Positions 42,289 through 53,654 of a stretch of DNA of 64,000 bases are shown here, piece after piece. The DNA is from Ophiura sarsii (taxonomy: Eukaryota; Echinodermata; Ophiuroidea; Amphilepidida; Ophiuridae). A program made the translations under genes and the position numbers. Every line of letters begins with the position of its first letter. Within the stretch, counting starts at the first letter, position 1. Where the stretch lies: positions 186,001-250,000 of the forward strand of contig CM069448.1 in NCBI GenBank assembly GCA_035610835.1, read 5' to 3'. Below the pieces are notes generated by a model. It made no database searches and was not told where the DNA came from. It worked only from the letters and a program-made list of their open reading frames with translations.

Positions 42289-42714
42289 GTATACACCCCG
42301 GGGGGGGGGGGGCACTGACATTTGAAAAGGGTATAGGTATGTGCCGCGCTGAAGACCCCCTTTTTCACCCTCTGCTGCTAGTTCTTATGACCCCCCTTTT
42401 GAGCCTGCATCAGTTCTTAAGACCCCATTTTTATTGAAAATTCAAAAATCGCGAAATTTTGCGTTCCAAAGCACCAATTTTGTGTTCCAAAGCCCCAATT
42501 TTTCGAAAATGTTGCGTTTTTAAACCAAAATAAATCGAAAATTGAACTATAGGCCAGTTCTCAAGACCTATTTTTTGGAAAAAAATCAGTTCCTAAGACC
42601 CTATTTTTCGTCATAAAATCCACTCAGTTCAGTTCTTTAGCCCCCCTTTTTGAGACCCTGGGCGGCACACCCCTACCCCAAAAAAAGTTGAGTGCCCCCC
42701 CCGGGGTATACACC
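42289..42714. mobile_element. MITE with GTATACACCCCGGGGG ends
   Basis: Left GGTATACACCCCGGGGGGGG and right CCCCCCCCGGGGTATACACC are inverted. The interior repeats AGTTCTTAAGACCCC(C/A)TTTTT several times. Confidence 0.75.
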
Positions 42715-42844
42715 TAGCACATAAAGTCCCCGCTCAGGTGCTTTGAGGTTGACTAATTCAAAATATATAAATTATGACCCCCCCACCATATTTGTGACCC
42801 CCCCCCCCCCCCCCCCCCTCCCGAAGAAAATGACAGCCCCCTTA

Positions 42845-42902
42845 AAAAGTATGTCAGTTTACGGAAAAACCAAAAGGGTGTTTCCGTAACCTGACATACT
42901 TT
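42845..42902. repeat. hairpin AAAGTATGTCAG...CTGACATACTTT
   Basis: AAAGTATGTCAGTTTACGGA is mirrored by TCCGTAACCTGACATACTTT. It is followed to 43220 by four inverted and direct copies of CCATCAAATAAACTTACCCC. Confidence 0.85.
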
Positions 42903-43905
42903 ATCTGACTGACACACTTTTATCTTTTTTAGGCGTTTGATGAACTCCTGAAATAAACTTACCCCCTATGGCTATTCCATCAAATAAACTTACCCCTTTC
43001 TTTATTTCAGAGGAAGTAAGTTTATTTAAGAGGGAGTAAGTGTAGACCAGCCTTTTATTTAAGAGGGAGTATTTGATGGAACAGACTTTTTATTCCATCA
43101 AATAAACTTACGCCCTCTGAAATAAAAGGCTGTTCCATCAAATAAACTTACCCCCCCCCCCCCCTAAAATGGTTATTTCATCAAATAAACTTCGGAGGGA
43201 GTATTTTTATTTGATGGATCAATTGCGCATGCGTTCACCCCTTAAACATATATTAATATCCGTGCTCTTACACTTTTTCCTTTCTCTCTCTCTTTTCTTT
43301 CCCTTTCCCCCTTCTTTTCCTCTTTTCCCTTCCCCCCATTTTTCTTGCTGGGTAGGTTTGAATTTCCTGCTGAGCACCTTCGGGGGGGGGGGGGGGGGAG
43401 GGGGAGGCTCTGCCTCCCCCGGCTGTTACGCCACTGCAAACAAACAATAAGAGATAGGAGTCAGACCGTTTCCGGCTGATAGTGACTGATAGCCTTTGCT
43501 ATATTCATGCACAATAACGATCATCGGCTGATAGTTTTTCACGGAATAGCTGACCGATCATCGGCTGTATAGCCTCTGCCAAAATAGCTGACCGATCATC
43601 GGCTGTATAGCCTCTGCCGAAATGGCTGACCGATCATCGGCTGTATAGCCTCTGCCTTATAGTATAGTATAGTAGGAGTAGTTCACTAACACAGTAACAG
43701 TCATGTTTTAGTTTTGTAGTTTATTTCGTAAAGGATATCTATTGGATAATATTGCATCTCATTGTTTGGTACAGATAGATAAAAATGAGCCTAAGATACT
43801 TACAATTGGATGATTTTAATCACCTGTGTCGATGCCAACATTGAATGACATTCACTTGCAGGCAGGACTAAAAAAAACAGCAATCTATCGGGATACCGGT
43901 CACTT

Positions 43906-44025
43906 CGGCCTTCCGCAAAGTCGTCCTCGTAGAAGTCGTCCTATCGCAAAGTCGTCCTATCGCAAAGTCGTCCTATCGCAAAGTCGTCCTAACGCAAAGT
44001 CGTCCCAATGCAAAGTCGTCCTAGG
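43906..44025 (+). repeat. 17 bp tandem repeat (CTATCGCAAAGTCGTCC)
   Basis: Seven or so units of CGCAAAGTCGTCCTA with small variations. Confidence 0.9.
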
Positions 44026-44806
44026 CCCAATAATGCTGTTCATTCGGTGTGTGAGTGAGAAGCTTTGAAGTTTCAGTTGTTGTTTCATACATGATGTATT
44101 ATCGATATAACAGATCTGACATTTAAGGAAACTTTAGAGACTTGTTTTTCACGTCATTGACGAAACGGTGTCGAATTCGGCACCCTATAACTTCGTGACC
44201 GAGATCGAATACTTTTGAAAGTATTTTGCTATATAATAAATATTAATAATAAAGGCTAATGAATGTGTTTATGTTAAGTCAGTGTAACTATTTATGAATC
44301 TGTGCCTTTTTTTACTTCTCATCTCCTATAAATTCACTGAAGTGAAGACATTTTTGTTTTTGGATTGTGCACACTTTACACTTACAGGCCTAACATGATA
44401 ATGATTAAAAGCGGATTAGGCTTACTTGTTTTGGGGATTTTGTTGTTGTGTTGATTGATGTCGGTGCACCATGTGGATTGCCATGCCAATATGATACAAT
44501 ACTGCATTAATTGTATGTTAGGCAATTTTTGTCAACAAAGCAAACAGATAAAAAGTTTCCTTTTCCTTTAATTTTATATAGATAGATAGCTTAGGGCTAG
44601 GTAGTTCACGCTCCAAATCCTAAATCTAGTAGTACTAGTAAGTACTGTAGTACTATAAAACAAGTTGGAATTACAATTGAACGAACAAATTGAAGCAGCG
44701 TAGCGTACATATTGCGTACATTGCGTGAAGCGTGCACAATCCAAAATGTTGATCAATTTTGTTCATAGTTAGATGGGTTACTCGAAATCATAAATCGAGT
44801 AGGATA

Positions 44807-44869
44807 AATTACGGAATAGTGTTCGTCATCCGGATGACGAACACCGGATGACGAACACTATTCCGTAAT
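44807..44869. repeat. 63 bp palindrome
   Basis: ATTACGGAATAGTGTTCGTC, ATCCGG is followed by its perfect inverse, with a partial duplicated arm in between. Confidence 0.9.
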
Positions 44870-44879
44870 TTTGATCGAA

Positions 44880-46745
44880 ATGCACAAATTTCAAAATTTA
44901 AACATGAATATTGTTTGAAATGATTCATTTGGACCCGGACTCACCATAGACTATCACTTGTAACCAATTGCAACAATAAATTTGGAGATAATCTAATTCA
45001 AAATGTTGATCAATTTTGTTCACTACTTGGAGAAATCCTAAATCGATTAATATGGACACTTTTTCATATTTTTGATTAAAATACACATTTTTCAAAATTT
45101 ACACATGAACATTGTTTGAAATAATTCATTTGGACTCACCGATGACGTTGATATCACTTGTAACCAATTGCAACAAGAAATGTTGAGATAAATCCAAAAT
45201 TATCATCAATACGACACTTTTTCATATTTTTGATTAAAATGCACATTTTTCAAAATTTGAACATGCATCCATTGTTTGAAATTAATTTGGACTCAACGAT
45301 GACTTTGATATCACTTGTAACCAATTGCAATAACAAATTTTGAGACAAATCCAAAATTGTCATCAATGACGGACACTTTTTCATATTTTTGACTGAAATG
45401 CACATTTTCCCCAAAATCCTAAATTGATTAATGACGGACACTTTTCCGTAAAATTTTGATTGAAATGCACATTTTCCAAAATTTACACATGAACATTGTT
45501 TGAAATGATTCATTTGGACTCACCGATGACTTTGATATCACTTGTAACCAATTGCAACACCAAATTTTGAGATAAATCCATAATTGTCATCAATGACAGA
45601 CACTTTTTCATATTTTTGACTAAAATGCACATTTTTCAAAACCCTAAATTGATTAATGACAGACACTTTCCCGTAACATTTTGATTGAAATGCACATTTT
45701 CCAAAATTTTGACATGAACATTGTTTGAAATGATTCATTTGGACTCACCGATGACGTTGATATCACTTGTAACCAATTGCAACAAGAAATTTTGAGATAA
45801 ATCCAAAATTGTCATCAATGGACACTTTTTCATATTTTTGATTAAAATGCACATTTTTCAAAATTTGAAAATGAAAATTGTTTAAAATGATTCATTTGGA
45901 CTCACCGATGACTTTGATATCACTTGTAACCAATTGCAACACCAAATTTTGAGATAAATCCATAATTGTCATCAATGACAGACACTTTTTCAAATTTTTG
46001 ACTGAAATGCACATTTTTCAAAATCCTAAATCGATTAATGACGGACACTTTTCCGTAAAATTTTGATTGAAATGCACATTTCCCAAAATGTACACATGAA
46101 CATTGTTTGAAATGATTAATTTGGACTCACCGATGACTTTGATATCACTTATACCAATTGCAACACCAAATTTTGAGATAAATCCATAATTGTCATCAAT
46201 GACAGACACTTTTTCAAATTTTTGACTGAAATGCACATTTTTCAAAATTTGAACACATGAACATTGTTTGAAATGATTAATTTGGACTCACCGATGATGT
46301 TGATATCACTTGTAACCAATTGCAACAAGAAATTTTGAGATAAATCCAAAATTGTCATCAATGATGGACACTTTTTCAAATTTTTGACTGAAATGCACAT
46401 TTTTTCAAAATTTGAACATGAAAATTGTTTGAAATGATTCATTTGGACTCACCGATGACTTTGATATCACTTGTAAGCAATTGCAACAACATATTTTGAG
46501 ATAAATCCAAAAATGTCATCAATGACGGACACTCTTTCATATTTTTGACTAAAATGAACATTTTTCAAAATCCTAAATCGATTAATGATGGACACTTTTC
46601 CGTAAAATTTTGATTGAAATGCACATTTTCCAAAATGTACACATGAACATTGTTTGAAATGATTCATTTGGACTCACCAATGACTTTGATATCACTTGTA
46701 ACCAATTGCAACAACAAATTTTGAGATAAATCCATAATTGTCATC
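44880..46745. repeat. satellite of ~160/~225 bp units, ~10 copies
   Basis: TTGGACTCACCGATGACTTT, GATATCACTTGTAACCAATT anchors recur at spacings near 160 or 225 bp. Long units carry an extra ~65 bp block (CCTAAATCGATTAATGACGG, ACACTTTTCCGTAAAATTTT). All frames here are repeat artefacts. Confidence 0.9.
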
Positions 46746-46970
46746 AATTGTTGAATCGCTGATGAACGATATTGCATGCAAAGTATTGAAATATATTATA
46801 ATGATAATATCAGTTCGATTAAAATAACAAGTTTCAAAATACTTTGGTCAACGTTTTGTTAACACTCAATAATGTTTGTTATCGGCTATCTCTGATGGCA
46901 CGAAAACTATTACCGTAATTACAAAGACAATAGAATCTCTTTTCCTATAAGTGCTGTGTATAACAACCAA

Positions 46971-49207
46971 GGGCGGAAATCCCGGGGGGGGGGGGGGGGG
47001 GGGGGGGGGGGATGGGGGGGGATTTATCCCCCCCCCCCCCCCCACTTTTTGACCTGGGGGGGATGGTCAATGTAATCATCCCCCCCCCTGATTTTTCACA
47101 TCTACCAAAAAAAAAAGGAAAAAAGGGGGGGAAAAGGAAAAAAAGAAAGAAAAAAGGGGAAAAAGGAGGAAAAAAAAGGAAAAAGAGAGGGAAGGAGGGA
47201 CATAAGAACGTTTGGAGTTTATTGTACGTTGGTTAGGATACATACGCGTATGTACGTTAATAATCCATCTTTTGGAGGTAACTTATTAACTTCTTTCTGG
47301 TATTTGGCCTATCTGCCTATTTAAAAAACCAATATTGATCAGAAATAAAGTGATTGCTTTTCAATAAAATATTGGTCAAAAGTATACCAGATCGCACGAA
47401 ATGCGTTTGAAAATTGAAAAAAAATTCTACTTCTCAGGGGGGCATATCCCCCCACCATCAGACGCCCCCTGTTGGAGCTTTTAAACCATCTATACTAAAA
47501 TCAAGAATATATCAGTATAAAAATGCTCAACTTCTTTCGTGCATTGATAAAAAACAAGATATTTATTGAAAATGAAGTGATGGCCTTTTTTATACAATAT
47601 TGGTCAAAAGTATACACCAGATTACACCAAATGAGTTTGAAAATTGATTTTTTTTCTACTTCTCAGGGGGCACATCCCCCATCAGACTCCCCCTGTTGGA
47701 GCTTTTGAACCATCTATACTAAAATCAAGAATATGTCAGTATAAGAAATGCTCAACTTCTTTTGTTCATTGATAAAAAACAAAATATTTATTGAAAATGA
47801 AGCAATGGCTTTTCAATACAATATTCATCAAAAGTATACACCAGATCGCACCAAATGAGTTTGAAAAAATCGCACCAAATGAGTTTGAAAATTGAAATCT
47901 TTTCTACTTATGAGGGGGGCACATCCCCCCTCAGACTCCCCCTGTTGGAGCTTTTAAACCATCTATACTAAAATCAAGAATATATCAGTATAAAAAGTGC
48001 TCAACTTCTTTTGTTCATTGATAAAAAACAAAACATTTATTGAAAATGAAGCGATGGCTTTTCAATACAATATTCATCAAAAGTATACACCAGATTACAC
48101 CAAATGAGTTTGAAAATTGAATTTTTTTTCTACTTCTCAGGGGGCACATCCCCCATCAGACTCCCCCTGTTGGAGCTTTTGAACCATCTATACTAAAATC
48201 AAGAATATGTCAGTATAAGAAATGCTCAACTTCTTTTGTTCATTGATAAAAAACAAAATATTTATTGAAAATGAAGCAATGGCTTTTCAATACAATATTC
48301 ATCAAAAGTATACACCAGATCGCACCAAATGAGTTTGAAAAAATCGCACCAAATGAGTTTGAAAATTGAAATTTTTTCTACTTCTGAGGGGGGCACATCC
48401 CCCCTCAGACTCCCCCTGTTGGAGCTTTTAAACCATCTATACTAAAATCAAGAATATATCAGTATAAAAAGTGCTCAACTTCTTTTGTTCATTGATAAAA
48501 AACAAAACATTTATTGAAAATGAAGCGATGGCTTTTCAATACAATATTCATCAAAAGTATACACCAGATCGCACCAAATGAGTTTGAAAATTGAAATTTT
48601 TTCTACTTATGAGGGGGGCACATCCCCCCTCAGACTCCCCCTGTTGGAGCTTTTAAACCATCTATACTAAAATCAAGAATATATCAGTATAAAAAATGCT
48701 CAACTTCTTTTGTTCATTGATAAAAAACAAAATATTTATTGAAAATGAAGCGATGGCTTTTCAATACAATATTCATCAAAAGTATACACCAGATCGCACC
48801 AAATGAGTTTGAAAATTGAAATTTTTTCTACTTATGAGGGGGGCACATCCCCCCTCAGACTCCCCCTGTTGGAGCTTTTAAACCATCTATACTAAAATCA
48901 AGAATATATCAGTATAAAAAATGCTCAACTTCTTTTGTTCATTGATAAAAAACAAAATATTTATTGAAAATGAAGCGATGGCTTTTCAATACAATATTCA
49001 TCAAAAGTATACACCAGATCGCACCAAATGAGTTTGAAAATTGAATTTTTTTCTACTTCTCAGGGGGGCACATCCCCCCTCAGACTCCCCCTGTCCGAGC
49101 ATAGCTCGGAGTGCGGTGCTACGCACCGCCTGGATGGTAACAGCTAAATTTATTTTTTTAGGGGCCAAACTTATCATCCCCCCCACACCTAACAAGAAAT
49201 TTCCGCC
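46971..49207. mobile_element. element with GGGCGGAAAT ends and an internal ~225-250 bp tandem repeat
   Basis: GGGCGGAAATCCC at the left and GAAATTTCCGCCC at the right are inverted. A G-run of about 30 followed by a C-run lies at 46982-47043. Tandem units (GGGCACATCCCCCCTCAGAC, CAAGAATATATCAGTATAAA) repeat about eight times from 47.43 to 49.09 kb. Right end carries two small hairpins (CGAGCATAGCTCG; GCGGTGCTACGCACCGC). Confidence 0.7.
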
Positions 49208-49589
49208 CCTGATAACAACACGCCTTTGATTGACTTATTCAAAAGGCGTGCGTTAAACTTTTGCATCCAGGGGTTCCTTAGATAAGTTGAAATAGATTTT
49301 ATTTCACAGAATTTGGAAAAATGCACATATCTCCCGTTATGAATAACCGATTTAAATGAAATACAATTTAGGTTATATCTAGTAATGCCACCTTGCCGTA
49401 GGCAAGTCATTAATTTTTTTTCTTTTTCATTTGAACTGGTTTACAAAATTGGTGAAATCGGGACCTGACTATTTTGACTCACCCTGTATGGTGCACAATA
49501 GCTAATTTAGAATAAGACGCATTAAATTATTTTCATACATTAAATGGGAAATAATGAAAAAATACTTGCCATTGTTACAAAATTCACTC

Positions 49590-49705
49590 TTTGTTTGGAG
49601 TGAAAATGGTTCCACTCTATTAGAGTGATCACTGTAGGCACTCCTTTGAAGAGTGAATATTCACTCCATTAGAGTGGAATTTCACTCTTTTACATTTAGA
49701 GAGTA
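49590..49705. repeat. short inverted-repeat cluster ACTCTATTAGAGT
   Basis: Three or more copies of the palindrome ACTC(T/C)ATTAGAGTG with AGAGTGAATATTCACTC in ~110 bp. Probably a small MITE. Confidence 0.5.
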
Positions 49706-50052
49706 GTCCATGTAAGCATGGTAAGCACAGTACTCTCAAATGTGTCAAGCAATTCATATTTCGTCTGAAATACAGTTACATTTTGAAAATCTCTTCTTTT
49801 TTTTCCTTCTTTTTTTTAGGGTAAAAATTGCGTTTTTCTTAGTTTCAAATTTCAATGATAGTAAAACTACTCATAAAACATTGACTACAGTGCTTTTTGG
49901 ACTGCGAAATTTTGTGTCCGTGCGAAAATATTTGCCGTGCGAATTTTGTTGACTTCACCCCCCCCCCCCCCGGAACATTGAAATATATGAAAACTCGACG
50001 TAAATGCCCCACAAGTCGATATTGTCAATAAATCCGGAAAATTTAGCGATTG

Positions 50053-50340
50053 TCAACGGGGATTTTTATCACTTGCTCTGGAGTTGTCAAATGGCATGAT
50101 ATTTCTGAATACTGCTCTTAGTAGTGCTCTCGAACGTGCAACGTCTAATCCTGCCACGGATATAGACAAACCTGCCGTAATTTCCACTTCCGGTTGAAGT
50201 TGCAAGAAACTTTGTAAAGTGTACGTCCCACACTTTTTAACGCCAATGATGAGCGCATCGTCGTGCGCATTGTATAGCAGTTCATTTGTCTTAGGTACTT
50301 TGGCGTGGAAATTGCTTAGGTACATGAAACTAACTCGCAT
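50053..50340 (-). CDS. heparan-sulfate 3-O-sulfotransferase-like exon
   Basis: Contains DDALIIGVKKCGTYTLQSFL, QLQPEVEI. GVKK.GT..L is the 5'-phosphosulfate-binding loop of PAPS-dependent heparan sulfate sulfotransferases (3-OST family), normally followed by the catalytic HFFD segment, which is not in this frame. A donor GCAG followed by GTTTGTC just after EVEITA (~50171-50173) would end the exon; the codons beyond it would be intronic. No other exon of this gene was found, so it may be a partial gene or a fossil. The protein would be a Golgi type II enzyme if complete. Confidence 0.65.
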   Translation of the reverse strand: MRVSFMYLSNFHAKVPKTNELLYNAHDDALIIGVKKCGTYTLQSFLQLQPEVEITAGLSISVAGLDVARSRALLRAVFRNIMPFDNSRASDKNPR

Positions 50341-50469
50341 GGTGTCTTTTGGTAGACCTCGACGAATACGACCGTCGTGCCCTCAGTCCTGATGCCTGCT
50401 TCGTGTAACACATCATACACCGTTTCAATGATCTACTCATCTGGATATTATTTTTTGGATGAAATATTA

Positions 50470-51470
50470 CGAGGGTCATTCAATAAGTTCTACCTCCTAA
50501 CTCATAACATCGCTAATATGAATGTCAGCATCATAACATTTGTCATAGTTATAGCTCTAAATCATAGCTATAGCCTACAGGGAGATTTTGGACAACGGAC
50601 ACGGAAAATGACGTTTTTAGTTTTGTCTTTGTATTGTATGATTAGATATAACAGCCCGATTTAAATACTGAAAATAGAAAAAAATGGATGATTTCTAAAT
50701 ATATGCCTAATACTGTATTATCATAATAAACCAGATAAAGGCAATATTAACTTTTGTGGGCTAGCAAATAGTATAATATCAATTCGAATGTATCACATCG
50801 TCTTTAGCATACTGGAATACTGCTATTCAGTCAAATTTTCGTTGTTAAAAATCAAGCCACAGTGTTGCCTCGGATGTTAAATCTTAACATGATAGGCCTA
50901 GTCATTTTATGAGTTTTTCTTATATGCAACCGTTACAATAGTCAATCACGTAGCCAGTTATAGAAAATTGTCTATTCACGTGACTTCAAATATATCCATT
51001 TATTCCTGTATATTGAAGATGTCTTAGTCTTGGTTCTTATGAAAAACAAATATAACTTTTGCAGCGGTTTTCTAGGGTAGGATTATAATTAATGGCTGTC
51101 CAGGTCTCGTTCTGGCTAATTAGAGGGCATTTTATCCCAAAGAAATCAGTAACTTTATTGTTTATAGTCTGTTCAAGAGATATCTGTAATTTAGAACGGT
51201 TTTAATTGACCGATAGGTATGTTTTGTATCTTAGAATTGGCCAAATTCATAGCATCTAGGATACATTTTGCTGTTTTTTATCCGTTTCCGTCGCACTGAA
51301 TGGTGGTTTGGTTTTCACTGCATCAACAGAAAAGTAAAACCAGTACTCACACTAAATTACTATGGATTTGTAGCTGAGATTTAAAGCTACAATTGTGAAA
51401 TATTTCATACGATTGGCCTAATTAATAGCAAGGTTTGAGGTAGGAGGTAAACATTATTGAATGACCCTCG
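50470..51470. mobile_element. mariner-like MITE (1.0 kb), TA target
   Basis: TA at 50468-50469 and 51471-51472. Ends CGAGGGTCATTCAATAAGTT, CTACCTCCTA and the inverse TAGGAGGTAAACATTATTGA, ATGACCCTCG. CGAGGG.CATTCAATAAGT ends are typical of mariner elements. Interior is AT-rich with no transposase frame. Confidence 0.85.
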
Positions 51471-51530
51471 TAGAATAGATTATACCTAAAACGATACATC
51501 CCCCAAAATGACGGTTATACAAGTAAATGT

Positions 51531-51570
51531 TGTTCCATGAGTGCCCGTGAGGGCACGAATGGAACAATTT
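51531..51570. repeat. hairpin TTGTTCCATGAGTGCCCGTG...
   Basis: TTGTTCCATGAGTGCCC is mirrored by GGGCACGAATGGAACAA. Confidence 0.85.
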
Positions 51571-51574
51571 ATTT

Positions 51575-52945
51575 GTACGCCTACCCATCCAATAGTCCCA
51601 CTGTGTCAAACTAAATTAATGAGGGCTCACCAAGTTGTTATTATTTCATTACTTGTTATGGTTTCTAAACACCATAACTCAAATATTGTGACATACCTGT
51701 CCACAAGGACACCACCAAAAATGATAGGTCTAGTTCTTGTCCGCAGTGACAGTTAGCTTATACAGCACATAATACATGACATAAACTAAAGACAAGCATG
51801 AATTCAGAACATTGTCTGAGCATGGTCTGGGTTGGTCTAGGGTACTGTAAACATCACCTGTCATAATGTTAACACCAGCTGTCTTTGTATGGCCAGACAG
51901 ATCTGTCATCAGCTCCTGCCCCTTGCTGGTGGTTTATCTGGCTAAGTTTGTTATTACCCTATCCTTGAATTCCTCTGGTATTAATTGTATGAGGATTTTG
52001 TTTGTTTATCAGTAGGGTATTTAACAAAGTGCCTATTTGACATCAGCATAGGTACATTTTTCATGTACAAACTGAATATGGCCAATACTTTCACTGTAAA
52101 CAAAGAAAGTGTCTCTAGAGCTGAAATCACAACCTTGAGCGTACAAATGATACTATGAATGATTGGCCATCAATCAGGATGCAGTAACATTTTCCCCGAC
52201 ATTTTCCCAGATTACAATAGTAGGCCTATATCTTTCAGTACAAGTTGTTCAGTACCTAGACTGATGAGTATTGCTCGTTTTTGTCCTATTATATGTGCTA
52301 TGGCGACAGCTATACACACATTATTACCATGACGATTGTGTAGATTTGTGCGTGAGAGCAATGATAATAATTGATAAATCATTTGCATACCACATAATAT
52401 TACTACATAGGGATAATGTCTTGTACACCAGATTGGTAATTCCTAGGGTCAATGATTCAATTCAAGAAATTGCAGATCTGTGCGTAGTCAGCCGAGAACT
52501 TCTTTATTCCTCATCTTTATGATGTTTGCTCCTCATTTATCCCCGGGCATTTACCGACCTTGGGGAAACGCACGGGCGGAGTCTGCTCATCAGCTCTGAT
52601 AATATCCAGTACCAGCGAAATGACATGTTGAATGGTGCTCTGAAATAAAAAGGGTTAGTAAATCCAGTGACAGTTAACTGTCACTGGTAAATCTTGATTC
52701 CAATTCATCGCAATTGTGTAATCCATTAATATATTAGCAGTTTGTATTTCAGCTTTTTATATTTACTATTTTATAGCCGAAGTGCATGACAGCTCAGTAG
52801 CAAACCGTGATAGAAAGTGTATTAATATGTGTGGAACTATATGACTATTGGAAAGTATTTACAGTCAAACATGTTGTATTGTACGGAGCAGGTAAGTGCA
52901 TTATGTACATTATCTTGTTGTGTACAGTAGCCTAATAGTATATTG
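51575..52945. other. non-coding stretch
   Basis: No recognisable gene. A short duplicated AGTGACAGTTAACTGTCACT palindrome is at about 52668-52687. Confidence 0.4.
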
Positions 52946-52951
52946 CTTCCT

Positions 52952-53171
52952 CACACAGAAAACACTATGTAAAAAAAATACACAAATTATGTAAAAAATA
53001 CACAATCTGTGTAAAAATAGAACTCCATAATACTATGTAAACAGTTGTGTAAAGCTTTTGCATAGGAATTTACACAAGCTTGGGTATATATTACATGTTT
53101 TATGTAAACTCTTACATAATAATTATGGAGTTCTATATTTACATAATTTTTTACATAGTGTTTTCTGTGTG
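52952..53171. mobile_element. 220 bp MITE, CACACAGAAAACACTATGTA ends
   Basis: CACACAGAAAACACTATGTA at the left and TACATAGTGTTTTCTGTGTG at the right are inverted. Inner arms (TAGAACTCCATAA and TTATGGAGTTCTA) also pair, so the whole element is a hairpin. Confidence 0.9.
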
Positions 53172-53654
53172 ATACACCACTCATTTACCTGATATTAGAA
53201 GAGAAAAAACCGGACATTTGTTTTTAATATCTACCCTTAATACTTTTTAAAAAGTCCCAAAAAGTCTCGTCTCTGAAGATCGCCATTTAAAGGGGCATTA
53301 AGAGATGAGGTGGAGGATTACAAAAATAATATTTGGTAAAAACTGGGATTTGTATATTTTTACAATTGTATTACATGTATGAACTTGCACCTATACATGT
53401 AAGGATTAAGAGAAATCAGCCCTCTTCGTACAACAAAACGTCGAATGAAAAATGCTGGTAGAGCCGCAACCAGCATTTTACATGGTTAAGGGTGGTATTC
53501 CAACATATTTAAAACATTGTTTAAATCAAGTTTTGTTTGGTGTTTTTTAGTAGAAACTGAGACTAATATACCTAAAGAGATAAAAAGCGCCCATTGATAC
53601 CTGCCATGTGTAGTCGAGGCTAACTCTCATACGAGGCCTAGTTAAGCATGTTAA

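Larger units (their letters stand above)
41705..43665. mobile_element. element with inverted CCGATCATCGGCTGTATA ends
   Basis: TATACAGCCGATCATCGGGT is repeated at 41.70-41.85 kb. GACCGATCATCGGCTGTATA, CCTCTGCC is repeated about three times at 43.55-43.66 kb in opposite orientation, with a ~51 bp period. The interior contains a nested MITE and poly-C/G tracts. Confidence 0.5.

Noticed and set aside
43169..43450. Proline/glycine-rich frame
   Set aside because: It comes from pyrimidine-rich and poly-G low-complexity DNA.
45250..46667. Series of similar ~66-87 codon minus-strand frames
   Set aside because: Satellite translations with no gene features.
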